Below the pieces are notes generated by a model. That model was given only the letters and a program-made list of their open reading frames with translations, had not been told where the DNA came from and searched no databases. A stretch of DNA of 64,000 nucleotides, taken from NCBI RefSeq assembly GCF_025421715.1, contig NZ_JAOEFC010000001.1, positions 62,001 through 126,000 of the forward strand, in the 5' to 3' direction. Numbering within the stretch: position 1 is the first letter of the stretch; each line of letters starts with the position of its first letter. A program made the translations under genes and the position numbers. Shown here piece after piece: positions 19,582 to 32,708 of the stretch. The DNA is from Microbacterium festucae (GTDB lineage Bacteria > Actinomycetota > Actinomycetes > Actinomycetales > Microbacteriaceae).

Positions 19582-20764
19582 CGACGACCGCGGCGCCCGT
19601 CGCCGCCTCCCCGTCGGCCACGGCCCCGCGCCGCACCCGGGCGATCGGCGCCTGGGTGGCGATCGTCGCCGGCTTCCTCGTGGTGGGAGCGGTGCTGGCC
19701 GCGATCGCCGGGGTGTCGACCCTTCCCGCGCAGGGACGCCTCGACCCCGAGGCGGCCGGCCCCGCCGGCGGGCGCGCCCTCGCGCAGATCCTCGCCGACC
19801 AGGGCATCGACGTCGTGGTCGCGCGGGATCGCGCAGCCGCCGTCGACGCCCTCGCCGCGGGAACGGCCACCCTCGCGATCACCGACACCGCCGCGCTGTC
19901 GGACGAGACCCTCACCGACCTGGTCGACGCCGCCGCCGACGCGGTCGTGCTCGAGCCGCGCAGTCGCGACCTGCGCCTGCTGTGGGGCGCCGAGCCGGCC
20001 GGTGCGGGCTTCGACGCCGTCGCACCGCAGTGCGCCCTCCCCGAAGCCGGACGGGCCGGCGAGCTGACCCCCGGCTTCCTGTTCACCCCCGGCGACGACT
20101 CCGGCGTGACCGCGTGCTACCCCGACGGCGACGCCGCCGGACTGCTCGTCAGCGACGACGACGGACACCGCCTGGTCGCCGTGGACGGGTCGGCGCTGTT
20201 CACCAACGAGAGCCTCGCGGTCGGGGGCAACGCGGCGCTCGGCATCGGGCTGCTCGGCCATCACCCGCGTCTGGTCTGGTACGTGCCGACGTTCGCCGAC
20301 AGCGACGTGGCCGCCGCGCCCACCCTCGGCGAACTCACCCCCGCGTGGGTCACGCCGGCCATGCTGCTGCTGGTGTGCGCCGCCGTCGCCGCCGCGATCT
20401 GGCGGGGACGCCGCTTCGGCCCGCTCGTGGCCGAGAACCTTCCCGTCACCGTGCGCGCCGGCGAGACCACCGAGGGGCGCGCCCGCCTGTACGCGGCAGC
20501 GGGCGATCCCACCCACGCCGCCGACGAGCTGCGGATCGCGTCGCTGCGACGCGCCGCGCGCACCCTCGGGCTCGGCCCGGGCACGCCCGCCCACGCCATC
20601 AGCGACGCCGTGGCCGCCGCGCTCGGCGCCGACCGCGCCGTGGTGCGCGGCATCCTCGTCGATCGCACCGTCGCCGATGACCGCGCCCTCGTCGAGATCG
20701 CCGACAGCCTGCGCGAACTCGACCTTCGCCTGACCCGCACGACCCGTCCCGAGAGGAACACCCG

Positions 20765-20768
<4 letters not shown>
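19578..20768 (+). CDS. DUF4350 domain membrane protein
   Basis: 396-residue protein. A membrane segment at about 23-46 leads to an extracytoplasmic DUF4350 domain (about 55-240, starting GGRALAQILADQGIDVVVAR), then a second membrane segment at about 262-280 (MLLLVCAAVAAAIWRGRRFG) and a cytosolic end. ATGA overlaps on both sides place it inside the MoxR-DUF58 operon. Its biochemical role is unknown. Confidence 0.88.
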
Positions 20769-21727
<959 letters not shown>

Positions 21728-21731
21728 CCTC

Positions 21732-23033
21732 GTGTTCGTGACCGGCCGCCTCGCCCTGGCCATCGGGCTCGGGGTGATCCCGACGGTGCTTCTGAGCGCC
21801 GCCGGGGCCTCGCCGTGGGCGGTCGCCGGGGGCTGGCTGCTGCTGTGCGTGCTCGCCGCGGTGGCCGACACGGTCGCCGCCGCCGACCTGGGGGCGGTCA
21901 GCGTGAGCCGCCGCCTGCCGGCGCGGGCGCTGCGCGACGACACCGTCGAGACGTCGGTCGTGGTGCGCAACGACGGGCGACGGCGAGTGAGCGGCGCGCT
22001 GCGCGACGCGTGGCAGCCGACGGCCGGGGCCCCGCAGGATCGCCCGCGCCTGGACGTGCCCGCCGGTGAGCGCCGCGCCGTCGCCGTGCCGCTGCGTCCC
22101 CGCCGTCGCGGCGAGCTGCGTTCGGGGTTCGTGGTCGTCCGCAGCCGCGGGCCCGTGGGCCTGGCCGGGCGGCAGCGGCGCATCGACGCCCCCGGCGCGC
22201 TGCGGGTGCTGCCCCCGTTCCGGGCGCGGCGCCACCTGCCCTCGCGCCTGGTGCGTCTGCGCGAGCTCGACGGCAACACCAGCGTGCAGGTGCGCGGCCA
22301 GGGCACCGAGTTCGACAGCCTGCGGGAGTACGTGCGCGGCGACGACGTGCGCTCCATCGACTGGCGCGCCACCGCCCGGGCCGGCACCACGATGCTGCGC
22401 ACGTGGCGCCCCGAACGCGACCGTCACGTCGTGATCGTCATCGACACCGGCCGCACCGCCGCCACGCGCGTGGGCGACGGCGTGCGCCTGGATGCCGCGA
22501 TGGAGTCGGCGCTGCTGCTGGCGGCCCTCGCCGCCCGCGCCGGCGACCACGTGCACCTGGTGATGTTCGACCGGGTCGTGCGCGCGCGGGTGACACGGGT
22601 GGACGGTGCCGCGCTCCTGCCGGCCCTCGTGGATGCGATGGCCCCGGTGGAGCCGCAGCTGATCGACACCGACTGGGACGCCGCCTTCGCCCAGGTGCGC
22701 ACCTTCACCACCCGCCCGGCCCTCGTGGTCGTGCTCACCGCGCAGGATGCCGTCGCCTCGGCGCGCGCGTTCCTGGGATCGCTGCCGGCGCTCACGGCGC
22801 GCAGCCGTGTGCTCGTGGGGACCGCCACCGACGACCCCGCCCCGACCGCATCCCGCCGCGTCGCCGAGGACGTCTACCGCGATGCCGCCTACGCCCGCGC
22901 GGTGCGCGAGGCCGAGCAGGTGGCCACGGCGGTCAGGCGGGCCGGCGCCGAGGCGCTGACGGCATCCGCCGAGGAGCTGCCCCCCGCGATCGCCGACCGC
23001 TACCTCGCGCTGAAAGCCGCCGGCCGCCTCTGA
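21732..23033 (+). CDS. DUF58 (VWA-like) protein
   Basis: 433-residue protein. Two membrane segments lie in the first 60 residues. A beta-sandwich region (about 65-160) follows, and then the conserved DUF58 core [20 protein letters not shown] (about 195-214) with DWRATARAG. The von Willebrand A-like fold begins at [20 protein letters not shown] (about 235). DUF58 proteins are partners of MoxR ATPases. GTG codons at 21732 and 21738 both fit; the first is 4 bases past the moxR stop. Confidence 0.9.
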   Translation: MFVTGRLALAIGLGVIPTVLLSAAGASPWAVAGGWLLLCVLAAVADTVAAADLGAVSVSRRLPARALRDDTVETSVVVRNDGRRRVSGALRDAWQPTAGAPQDRPRLDVPAGERRAVAVPLRPRRRGELRSGFVVVRSRGPVGLAGRQRRIDAPGALRVLPPFRARRHLPSRLVRLRELDGNTSVQVRGQGTEFDSLREYVRGDDVRSIDWRATARAGTTMLRTWRPERDRHVVIVIDTGRTAATRVGDGVRLDAAMESALLLAALAARAGDHVHLVMFDRVVRARVTRVDGAALLPALVDAMAPVEPQLIDTDWDAAFAQVRTFTTRPALVVVLTAQDAVASARAFLGSLPALTARSRVLVGTATDDPAPTASRRVAEDVYRDAAYARAVREAEQVATAVRRAGAEALTASAEELPPAIADRYLALKAAGRL

Positions 23034-23074
23034 CCCGCCGCGCGCCGGTCGCGCGGGCCCGGCCGCCTCGGCCC

Positions 23075-23151
23075 GGCCGCGAGAGAACAACGGAGCGCCG
23101 AGAGAACGGGCGGCACCCGTACCTTCGGCGCCCAGGTGTTCTCTCGCGGCC
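23075..23151. repeat. 76-bp nested palindromic repeat, copy A
   Basis: Outer arms GGCCGCGAGAGAACA and TGTTCTCTCGCGGCC enclose an imperfect inner palindrome GCGCCGAGAGAACGGG / CCCGTACCTTCGGCGC. It lies 41 bases after the DUF58 stop and 132 bases before aquaporin. A second copy of the same design is at 28891-28966. Confidence 0.9.
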
Positions 23152-23283
23152 GGGAGGCGTCGGTCCGTCGGCGTGTGACGCCGCGCGACGCGCCGTGACG
23201 ATTCCGGGGCGAGATGCTGTGCAACAGCCCCGGTGAGCGGCAGAATCAGCGGCAACCGGCGATTCTCCGCGAAAGGAACGACC

Positions 23284-24093
23284 ATGAGCCCCGATCCGAT
23301 CCCCGACCAGCCCGTCGCCCCCACTCCCCTCGATCACGCGCCCTCACCGGCCGGACCCTCCACCGCACAGAAGCTGCTCGCAGAAGCCCTCGGCACGTTC
23401 GTGCTGGTCTTCGGCTCGATCAGCGCCGCCCTGTTCGCCTCCGACTTCGGCGTCGGCGCCAACGGGTCGTCGCTGGGCATCGGGTTCGTCGGTGTGGCCT
23501 TCGCCTTCGGCCTCACGGTCGTGGCGGGCGCCTACGCGTGGGGTCCGATCTCGGGTGGCCACTTCAACCCCGCCGTCACTCTCGGCCTGGCCGCCGCCGG
23601 CCGCTTCGCGTGGAAGGACTCGCTCGGCTACATCGTCGCGCAGGTCATCGGCGGCGCGATCGGCACAAGCCTCATCGTGCTCATCGGCCTCTTCGGACCC
23701 GGCAGCTGGCTCGCCGACGCGCAGGCCGGCGGCTTCGCCAGCAACGGCTTCGGCGAGCACTCCCCCGGCGGCTTCGGCCTGGGCGCGGCGATCATCGCCG
23801 AGATCCTGTTCACCGGCATCTTCGTGCTCGTCATCCTCGGCGCGACCCACGCCACCCGCGGCACGAAGTTCGCCGGGCTCGTGATCGGCCTCACCCTCAC
23901 CCTCATCCACCTCGCGTCGATCCCGATCGACAACACCTCGGTCAACCCGGCGCGCTCGCTGGCCACCGCCATCTACGGCGGGCCCGACGCCCTGCTGCAG
24001 CTGTGGGTGTTCCTGGTGTTCCCGATCGTCGGCGCGCTGATCGCCGGGTTCGTCCACCGCGCCCTGTTCAGCGTGAAGGGCATCGACGCCTGA
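23284..24093 (+). CDS. aqpZ: Aquaporin / MIP family channel
   Basis: 269-residue channel of the major intrinsic protein family with six membrane segments and both half-helix motifs: SGGHFNPAVTLG near 92-103 and TSVNPARSLATA near 219-230. The aqpZ assignment rests on size and on the water-channel-like sequence around the second NPA; a glycerol channel is less likely but possible. The first 30 residues are a Pro/Ala-rich cytosolic tail. The ATG at 23284 has AAAGGAA 6-8 bases upstream. It is a single gene ending at a strong terminator. Confidence 0.9.
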   Translation: MSPDPIPDQPVAPTPLDHAPSPAGPSTAQKLLAEALGTFVLVFGSISAALFASDFGVGANGSSLGIGFVGVAFAFGLTVVAGAYAWGPISGGHFNPAVTLGLAAAGRFAWKDSLGYIVAQVIGGAIGTSLIVLIGLFGPGSWLADAQAGGFASNGFGEHSPGGFGLGAAIIAEILFTGIFVLVILGATHATRGTKFAGLVIGLTLTLIHLASIPIDNTSVNPARSLATAIYGGPDALLQLWVFLVFPIVGALIAGFVHRALFSVKGIDA

Positions 24094-24115
24094 CCGACAC
24101 CACCGACGCGGCAAC

Positions 24116-24157
24116 GCGCAACGGCCCCGCCCCCGAAAAGGGGCGGGGCCGTTGCGC
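24116..24157. terminator. Strong bidirectional hairpin terminator
   Basis: An 18-base inverted repeat, GCGCAACGGCCCCGCCCC, with a 6-base loop CGAAAA separates the convergent aquaporin and katG genes; the right arm ends 9 bases from the katG stop. Confidence 0.9.
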
Positions 24158-24166
24158 ATCCGGCGC

Positions 24167-26969
<2,803 letters not shown>

Positions 26970-26981
26970 GGCATCCACTCT

Positions 26982-27014
26982 ACGCGTTGTTTTGACAGGA
27001 TCAAAACAACGCGT
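26982..27014 (-). promoter_or_regulatory. Palindromic operator over the furA-katG promoter
   Basis: Perfect 14-base inverted repeat ACGCGTTGTTTTGA / TCAAAACAACGCGT separated by 5 bases. On the minus strand it covers a -35 TTGATC (26999-27004) and the whole 16-base spacer, and touches the -10 TAGAGT (26977-26982). This is the expected place for FurA autorepression. The upstream gene's stop begins at its outer edge (27014), so the palindrome could also fold in read-through RNA. Confidence 0.85.
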
Positions 27015-28009
27015 CAGCCCGCGACGAGACGTGCCGTGCCGGTCTCGTACTCGGTGAGATCGCCGGTCTCGCCCGCCTGCGCCGCGCGGCGTCCGACGAC
27101 GAGCATGTAGACGAGGAAGACGGCCAGCGCGGCGGTGCCGATGCCGATCTTCAGCGGCCAGGGCCACGGCTGGCGGGTGATGAACCCCTCGACCAGGCCC
27201 GACAGCGCCAGCGCCAGCACGAGACCGACCGCGACCGTGGCCAGCGAGCGCCCTGCGGCGGCGAGCGCCTCGCCACGCCCCCGACGGCCCGGCGCCACCC
27301 ACGCCCAGAAGATGTGCAGGCCCGCCGCGGCGGCCACGAAGATCGCGGTGAGCTCGAGCTGGCCGTGCGGGGCGATGAACAGCAGGAAGACGTCGCCGCG
27401 GCCGTGCGCGAACAGCACCGCCGCCGCCGTGCCGACCCCGACCGCGTTCTGGATGACGACCATCACCGGCCAGAAGCCGGTCACCCCGAACAGCACGCAC
27501 TGCGCGGCGATCCAGGCGTTGTTGGTCCACACCGTGCCGGCGAACACCGCCGCCGGGTTCTCGCTGTAGTAGTCGGTGAACTCGTTCTCGGCGTAGTACT
27601 GCAGGTCGGCCTGATCGCCGAGGGCGGCCAGCACCGCGGGGTCGCGGGCGATCCACACCGCCACGAGCGCCCCCACGAGGAAGAACCCGAGTGCGACGAC
27701 GAGGGTGGTCCAGCGCAGGCGGTAGAGGGCCGCCGGCAGCTGCCAGAGGAAGAACCGCGGCAGCTGCCGCAGCACGTTCTCGGGTGCCCCGGTCAGCCGC
27801 AGCCGCGCCCGGCCCAGCAGCGTCGACAGGTGGTCGCCCTCGACGCTGCGGCCCGCGGTGGTCTTGATCTCGGCCAGATCGGCGGATGCCGCGCGGTACC
27901 GGTCGACGAGTTCGTCGACCTCGCCGGCGGTCGGGCGCCGGATGCGCCCGAGCTCGTCCAGCCGCTCCCACTCCGCGCGTCGCGCGGCCGTGAGGGCGTC
28001 GAGGTCCAT
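27014..28009 (-). CDS. SpoIIM/DUF95 family membrane protein
   Basis: 331-residue protein of the stage II sporulation M-like family. A cytosolic helical start (MDLDALTAARRAEWERLDEL) is followed by about seven membrane segments from residue 110 onward, including the family-typical FAGTVWTNNAWIAAQCVLFG and LFIAPHGQLELTAIFVAAAA. In actinobacteria these genes pair with RDD, MoxR and DUF58 genes; sporulation is not implied. A TACAGT -10 box (28017-28022) ends 7 bases before the ATG, indicating a leaderless mRNA. It is divergent from the RDD gene with only 16 bases between. Confidence 0.9.
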   Translation of the reverse strand: MDLDALTAARRAEWERLDELGRIRRPTAGEVDELVDRYRAASADLAEIKTTAGRSVEGDHLSTLLGRARLRLTGAPENVLRQLPRFFLWQLPAALYRLRWTTLVVALGFFLVGALVAVWIARDPAVLAALGDQADLQYYAENEFTDYYSENPAAVFAGTVWTNNAWIAAQCVLFGVTGFWPVMVVIQNAVGVGTAAAVLFAHGRGDVFLLFIAPHGQLELTAIFVAAAAGLHIFWAWVAPGRRGRGEALAAAGRSLATVAVGLVLALALSGLVEGFITRQPWPWPLKIGIGTAALAVFLVYMLVVGRRAAQAGETGDLTEYETGTARLVAG

Positions 28010-28016
28010 GTGCTTC

Positions 28017-28022
28017 ACTGTA
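28017..28022 (-). promoter_or_regulatory. -10 box in a 16-base divergent promoter region
   Basis: TACAGT for the SpoIIM-like gene; the start codon of the opposite gene (28026) lies just beyond it, so both promoters must overlap the neighbouring coding sequences. Confidence 0.5.
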
Positions 28023-28025
28023 CCC

Positions 28026-28868
28026 ATGCCGATGCCCGGGACCGCCGCCGCGATCCGGCAGGACGAGGTGCTCACCGGCGAGGCCGTCGCCCTCGACGTG
28101 CAGCCGCTGGGCTACTTCCTGCGGGCGGTCGGCACGCTCATCGACCTCATCGTGGGCCTCGCGCTGCTGATCGCGGTGTGGGCCGCCGCGGGGTGGGTCA
28201 CCGGCACCGGAGCCGCCGCCGCCACCCTCTCCCCCATCCTGTCGATCACCGCGCTCGTGCTGGTGATGGTCGTCATCCCGACCGCGGTGGAGACGGCCAC
28301 CCGCGGGCGCAGCCTCGGCAAGCTCGCCGTCGGCGGGCGCATCGTGCGCCTCGACGGCGGCGCGGCGGGCTTCCGCCACGCGTTCATCCGCGCGCTCGTG
28401 GGCGTGTTCGAGCTCTGGTTCACGGTCGGCGCCGTCGCCGGCATCGTCGGCGCCGTCTCACCGCGCTCGCAGCGCCTGGGCGACCTGCTCGCCGGCACCT
28501 TCTCCGAGCGCACCCGCGCGCCGCGCCTGCCCGCCCCCGTCGACGGGGTCCCGGGACCGCTGGCGGGCTGGGCGCGCGTGGCCGACGTGGGGCGCCTCCC
28601 CGACCGTGTCGCGCGTCGCGCGGCGCGGTTCGTGCGCAGCGCCGACACGCTCGACGCCGCCGCCCGCGTCCGCGCCGCTGGCACCCTCGCCGCCGACGTC
28701 GCCCCGTTCGTCACCCCGGTGCCCGCCGTCGATCCCGAGCTGTTCGTGCGCGGCGTGGTCGCGGTGCGCCGCGACCGGGAGTACACCGCCCTGCGCCTCG
28801 AGGCGGAGCGCGTCGACGCCCTGACCGCCGGCACCGCCGACCCCCCGCCCGGCTTCCCCCGCCGCTGA
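28026..28868 (+). CDS. RDD family membrane protein
   Basis: 280-residue protein. The RDD domain (about 25-160) has about three membrane segments and the conserved Arg/Asp positions in VQPLGYFLRAVGTLIDLIVG and TRGRSLGKLAVGGRIVR. The C-terminal 100 residues are an Arg/Ala-rich cytosolic extension, longer than in minimal RDD proteins. An ATG at 28032 is an alternative start. It is divergent from the SpoIIM gene, with which it is commonly paired; function is unknown, possibly transport or envelope stress. Confidence 0.88.
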   Translation: MPMPGTAAAIRQDEVLTGEAVALDVQPLGYFLRAVGTLIDLIVGLALLIAVWAAAGWVTGTGAAAATLSPILSITALVLVMVVIPTAVETATRGRSLGKLAVGGRIVRLDGGAAGFRHAFIRALVGVFELWFTVGAVAGIVGAVSPRSQRLGDLLAGTFSERTRAPRLPAPVDGVPGPLAGWARVADVGRLPDRVARRAARFVRSADTLDAAARVRAAGTLAADVAPFVTPVPAVDPELFVRGVVAVRRDREYTALRLEAERVDALTAGTADPPPGFPRR

Positions 28869-28890
28869 CGCGCGCGCCGCGGCATCCGCC

Positions 28891-28966
28891 CGGCCGCGAG
28901 AGAACACCTCGCCGCCGAGAGTACGGGCGCTACCCGTTCCCTCGGCGCCCCGTTGTTCTCTCGCCG
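28891..28966. repeat. 76-bp nested palindromic repeat, copy B
   Basis: Same plan as 23075-23151: outer arms CGGCCGCGAGAGAACA / TTGTTCTCTCGCCG and inner arms GCGCCGAGAGTACGGG / CCCGTTCCCTCGGCGC. It sits between the 3' ends of the convergent RDD gene and ahcY, where it could also act as a terminator. Confidence 0.9.
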
Positions 28967-28970
28967 TCAG

Positions 28971-29011
28971 AGCCGAGCCCGAGCCGAGCCCGAGCCCGAG
29001 CCCGAGCCCGG
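28971..29011. repeat. GAGCCC hexanucleotide microsatellite
   Basis: Six or so GAGCC/GAGCCC units in tandem end 5 bases before the ahcY stop codon. It is non-coding and probably length-variable. Confidence 0.8.
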
Positions 29012-29015
29012 GGCC

Positions 29016-30473
<1,458 letters not shown>

Positions 30474-30551
30474 CTCGCCATCATCCCACGCGCGCGGCGG
30501 CGGGAGGTGCGCACGGATGCCGTGCGGCCGGGCCCCGCGGGCGTGCGCGCC

Positions 30552-30758
30552 TCAGACGCGGAGCGTCTCGTGGCGGACGACCATCCACCCCTTGGGAACC
30601 GAGAGGCGGTCGGTGTGGATGGCGCACAGGTCGTGGGCGTGCGGATCGTTGCCCGCGCCGAGCGGGCCGAGCGCCGCCATCTGGTCGCCGTAATCGTAGG
30701 TCAGGGTCGTGACCGCTTCGCGGGCGCAGCCCACCTTGGAACAGAGTCTGGTGCGCAT
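30552..30758 (-). CDS. DUF3499 family protein
   Basis: 68-residue actinobacterial protein of the DUF3499 family. Four cysteine/histidine positions (LCSKVGCAREA near 5-15 and HDLCAIHTDRL near 43-53) suggest a small zinc-binding fold. The rest, LTYDYGDQMAALGPLG and PKGWMVVRHE, matches family members next to manB/manA in mycobacteria (Rv3258c). A TAGCGT -10 box (30766-30771) ends 7 bases before the ATG; an earlier ATG at 30767 would fall inside that box. Function unknown. Confidence 0.9.
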   Translation of the reverse strand: MRTRLCSKVGCAREAVTTLTYDYGDQMAALGPLGAGNDPHAHDLCAIHTDRLSVPKGWMVVRHETLRV

Positions 30759-30809
30759 CGCCTCCACGCTAGCGAGCCGCCGGCCGGGCAGCCGGATGCC
30801 GCGCCGCGC

Positions 30810-31241
30810 TCAGAAGAAGCGGAACCGCTCGGGGCCGAGGTCCCACGGGTCGCGGTCGAGGTACTCCGCGGCGGCGCGGAACACGTACGACTCGATCATC
30901 ATGCGCCGGTGCAGCTCGTCGTCGCGGTGCAGGTGGCTGAGGCGCTCGATGGGCAGGCGGAACAGGATGATGCGCTGCTCGGCGGGGCGCGCATCCCAGC
31001 GCGGGATGCCGTCGGCGTCGCTGGCGGGCGGCATCGCGCCCACCTCGAAGCGCACTTCGCGCAGCTCGGGCCACGCGCTCCGCAGGAACTCCGCCGCCGT
31101 GCCCACCGACAGCTCGAAGGCGTCCTGGCGGGTCTCCAGCGGCGGCAGCGGCGGCCGCACGACGGGGCTGCGGCCCTCACGGCCGTGGCGTCCGTGCCGC
31201 GACGGCCGGGCCGTCTGGGCGCGGGTGCGGCGGCGGATCAT
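30810..31241 (-). CDS. Zincin-like metallopeptidase family protein lacking HExxH
   Basis: 143-residue protein resembling the zincin-like DUF1025 family that neighbours DUF3499 in actinobacteria (Rv3259 position). The first 38 residues are Arg-rich and disordered; the core runs from RQDAFELSVGTAAEFLRSAW to RIILFRLPIERLSHLHRDDE and ends WDLGPERFRFF. The HExxH zinc site expected of an active peptidase is absent; the corresponding helix reads ELHRRMMIESYVFRAAAEYL. It is probably non-catalytic. A TAGGAT -10 box (31249-31254) ends 7 bases before the ATG. Confidence 0.7.
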   Translation of the reverse strand: MIRRRTRAQTARPSRHGRHGREGRSPVVRPPLPPLETRQDAFELSVGTAAEFLRSAWPELREVRFEVGAMPPASDADGIPRWDARPAEQRIILFRLPIERLSHLHRDDELHRRMMIESYVFRAAAEYLDRDPWDLGPERFRFF

Positions 31242-31313
31242 GCCGCCCATCCTATGCGCGGTGGCGGCGCGGTGGCGGCGCTGCCGGGGCGGCCGGCCGC
31301 CGCCCCCGACGGG

Positions 31314-32708
31314 TCACTGCACGTAGACGACGACGTCGGCCGCCGCGGCATCCGAAGGGGCGACGGGGTAGCCGGCCAGCGCACCGGCGCCGGCATAGGT
31401 GACGCTGGCGCGGATGCCGGGGGTCGTGGTGCCGATCACATAGGCCTCGCCGGCCGCGACCGCCACCTGGGCGGCGCCGCCGCTGGGCACCGCGACGTCG
31501 ACGGGCTCGTCGGCGCCGGCGCCGGCAGAGGTGGTGACGACGGCATCGTCGGGCCCGTCGTTGGTGATCGTGAGCACCGCCCCGGGGCCTTCGGCGACCA
31601 CGGCGACCGAGCGGGCGCCGAGCTCGGGCGAGGCGGCGTACCAGGCGAAGTCGTCGGCGGCCCCGTAGCCGGTGGCCTCCCACAGCCCCGCGACGACGGG
31701 GACGGCCGCGTCCACGCGCAGCGAGTATGTGCCCGCGGCCAGGCCGCCCAGCTGCAGTTCGAGGGGCTGCCCGGCGCTGAGGGCGACCTCGCTCGTGGTG
31801 GGCGCGCCTCCCCCCACCGGGGTGACGGTGACGGTGGCCTCGCCGCCACCGGTGGGCGCGAGCAGGCGCAGGGAGGTCGTGCCGTCGGTGTCGGACACCG
31901 ACGCGCCGGCCACGGTGAAGGCGGGGAACACCTGGGTGGGCGCGGGATCGACGGTGGCGCCGGTCTGGTCGACGCCACCCGGGATGAGCGTGCGGGTGAT
32001 GCTGCTCTGCACCGCGGCGGTCACCGGCGCCTCGGACGCGTCGACGCGGATGATGGGGCTCTCCTCGCCGAGGGCGAGGGCGGCCATCGACAGCACCCGC
32101 TGGGTGCCGGGACCGACGACGATGCCGCTGCCGGCGGCGGGGCGCGTCTCGCCGGACGCCCCGAACACCGTCAGGTCGACCCGCGCGGCGACGTCGCCCG
32201 GGTTGGCCAGCAGCACGAGGTCGGACGCGCCGGTCTGGCCGCTGCCGGCGACCAGCCACGACACCATGCGGGGCGTGCCGCACGCGGATGCCGTGAAGCC
32301 GCGCAGGTCGTCGTCGGCGAGGCTCGACGACTCGGCGCCGGCGACCTCGGCGCTCTCCCGGCCGGTGGGGATCGCGACGATCGCGTCGACGCCCGCTCCG
32401 CCCTGCACGTCGGGGGCGGCGAGGCGGCGCATCGTGGCATCCGACTGCCCGTCGACCGTGGCGGCGACCACCTGCGGGGCGGCCGCGTCGGAGACCGAGC
32501 CGGCCGCCTCGGCGGTGCGCCCGGTGGCCAGCACCGGTCCGGCGCAGGCCAGCAGCGATGCGGCCGCGACGGGTTCGGCCGTGACGGCCAGGGGCGTGCG
32601 CTCGACGCTCGGCCAGGGCACGGCGACGGCGGCCGCGGCGCCGATCAGGCACGCGGCGGTGACGGCGGCGCCGGCGATGAGGCGCGCGGTCGTGCGGGGA
32701 AGGCTCAT
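31314..32708 (-). CDS. DUF5719 family exported protein
   Basis: 464-residue protein with a signal or anchor segment at about 8-30 (ARLIAGAAVTAACLIGAAAA) and an extracytoplasmic body rich in beta-strands, Gly, Ala and Thr, typical of actinobacterial DUF5719 proteins that follow the large membrane glycosyltransferase. Its ATG overlaps that gene's stop by 4 bases (ATGA), implying coupled expression and a shared envelope role. Two cysteines (about 54 and 142) may form a disulfide. Function unknown. Confidence 0.85.
   Translation of the reverse strand: MSLPRTTARLIAGAAVTAACLIGAAAAVAVPWPSVERTPLAVTAEPVAAASLLACAGPVLATGRTAEAAGSVSDAAAPQVVAATVDGQSDATMRRLAAPDVQGGAGVDAIVAIPTGRESAEVAGAESSSLADDDLRGFTASACGTPRMVSWLVAGSGQTGASDLVLLANPGDVAARVDLTVFGASGETRPAAGSGIVVGPGTQRVLSMAALALGEESPIIRVDASEAPVTAAVQSSITRTLIPGGVDQTGATVDPAPTQVFPAFTVAGASVSDTDGTTSLRLLAPTGGGEATVTVTPVGGGAPTTSEVALSAGQPLELQLGGLAAGTYSLRVDAAVPVVAGLWEATGYGAADDFAWYAASPELGARSVAVVAEGPGAVLTITNDGPDDAVVTTSAGAGADEPVDVAVPSGGAAQVAVAAGEAYVIGTTTPGIRASVTYAGAGALAGYPVAPSDAAAADVVVYVQ

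Noticed and set aside
26982..27014. Palindrome as a simple terminator for the SpoIIM gene
   Set aside because: Its overlap with the -35 and spacer of the furA promoter fits an operator better; a secondary RNA role is possible.
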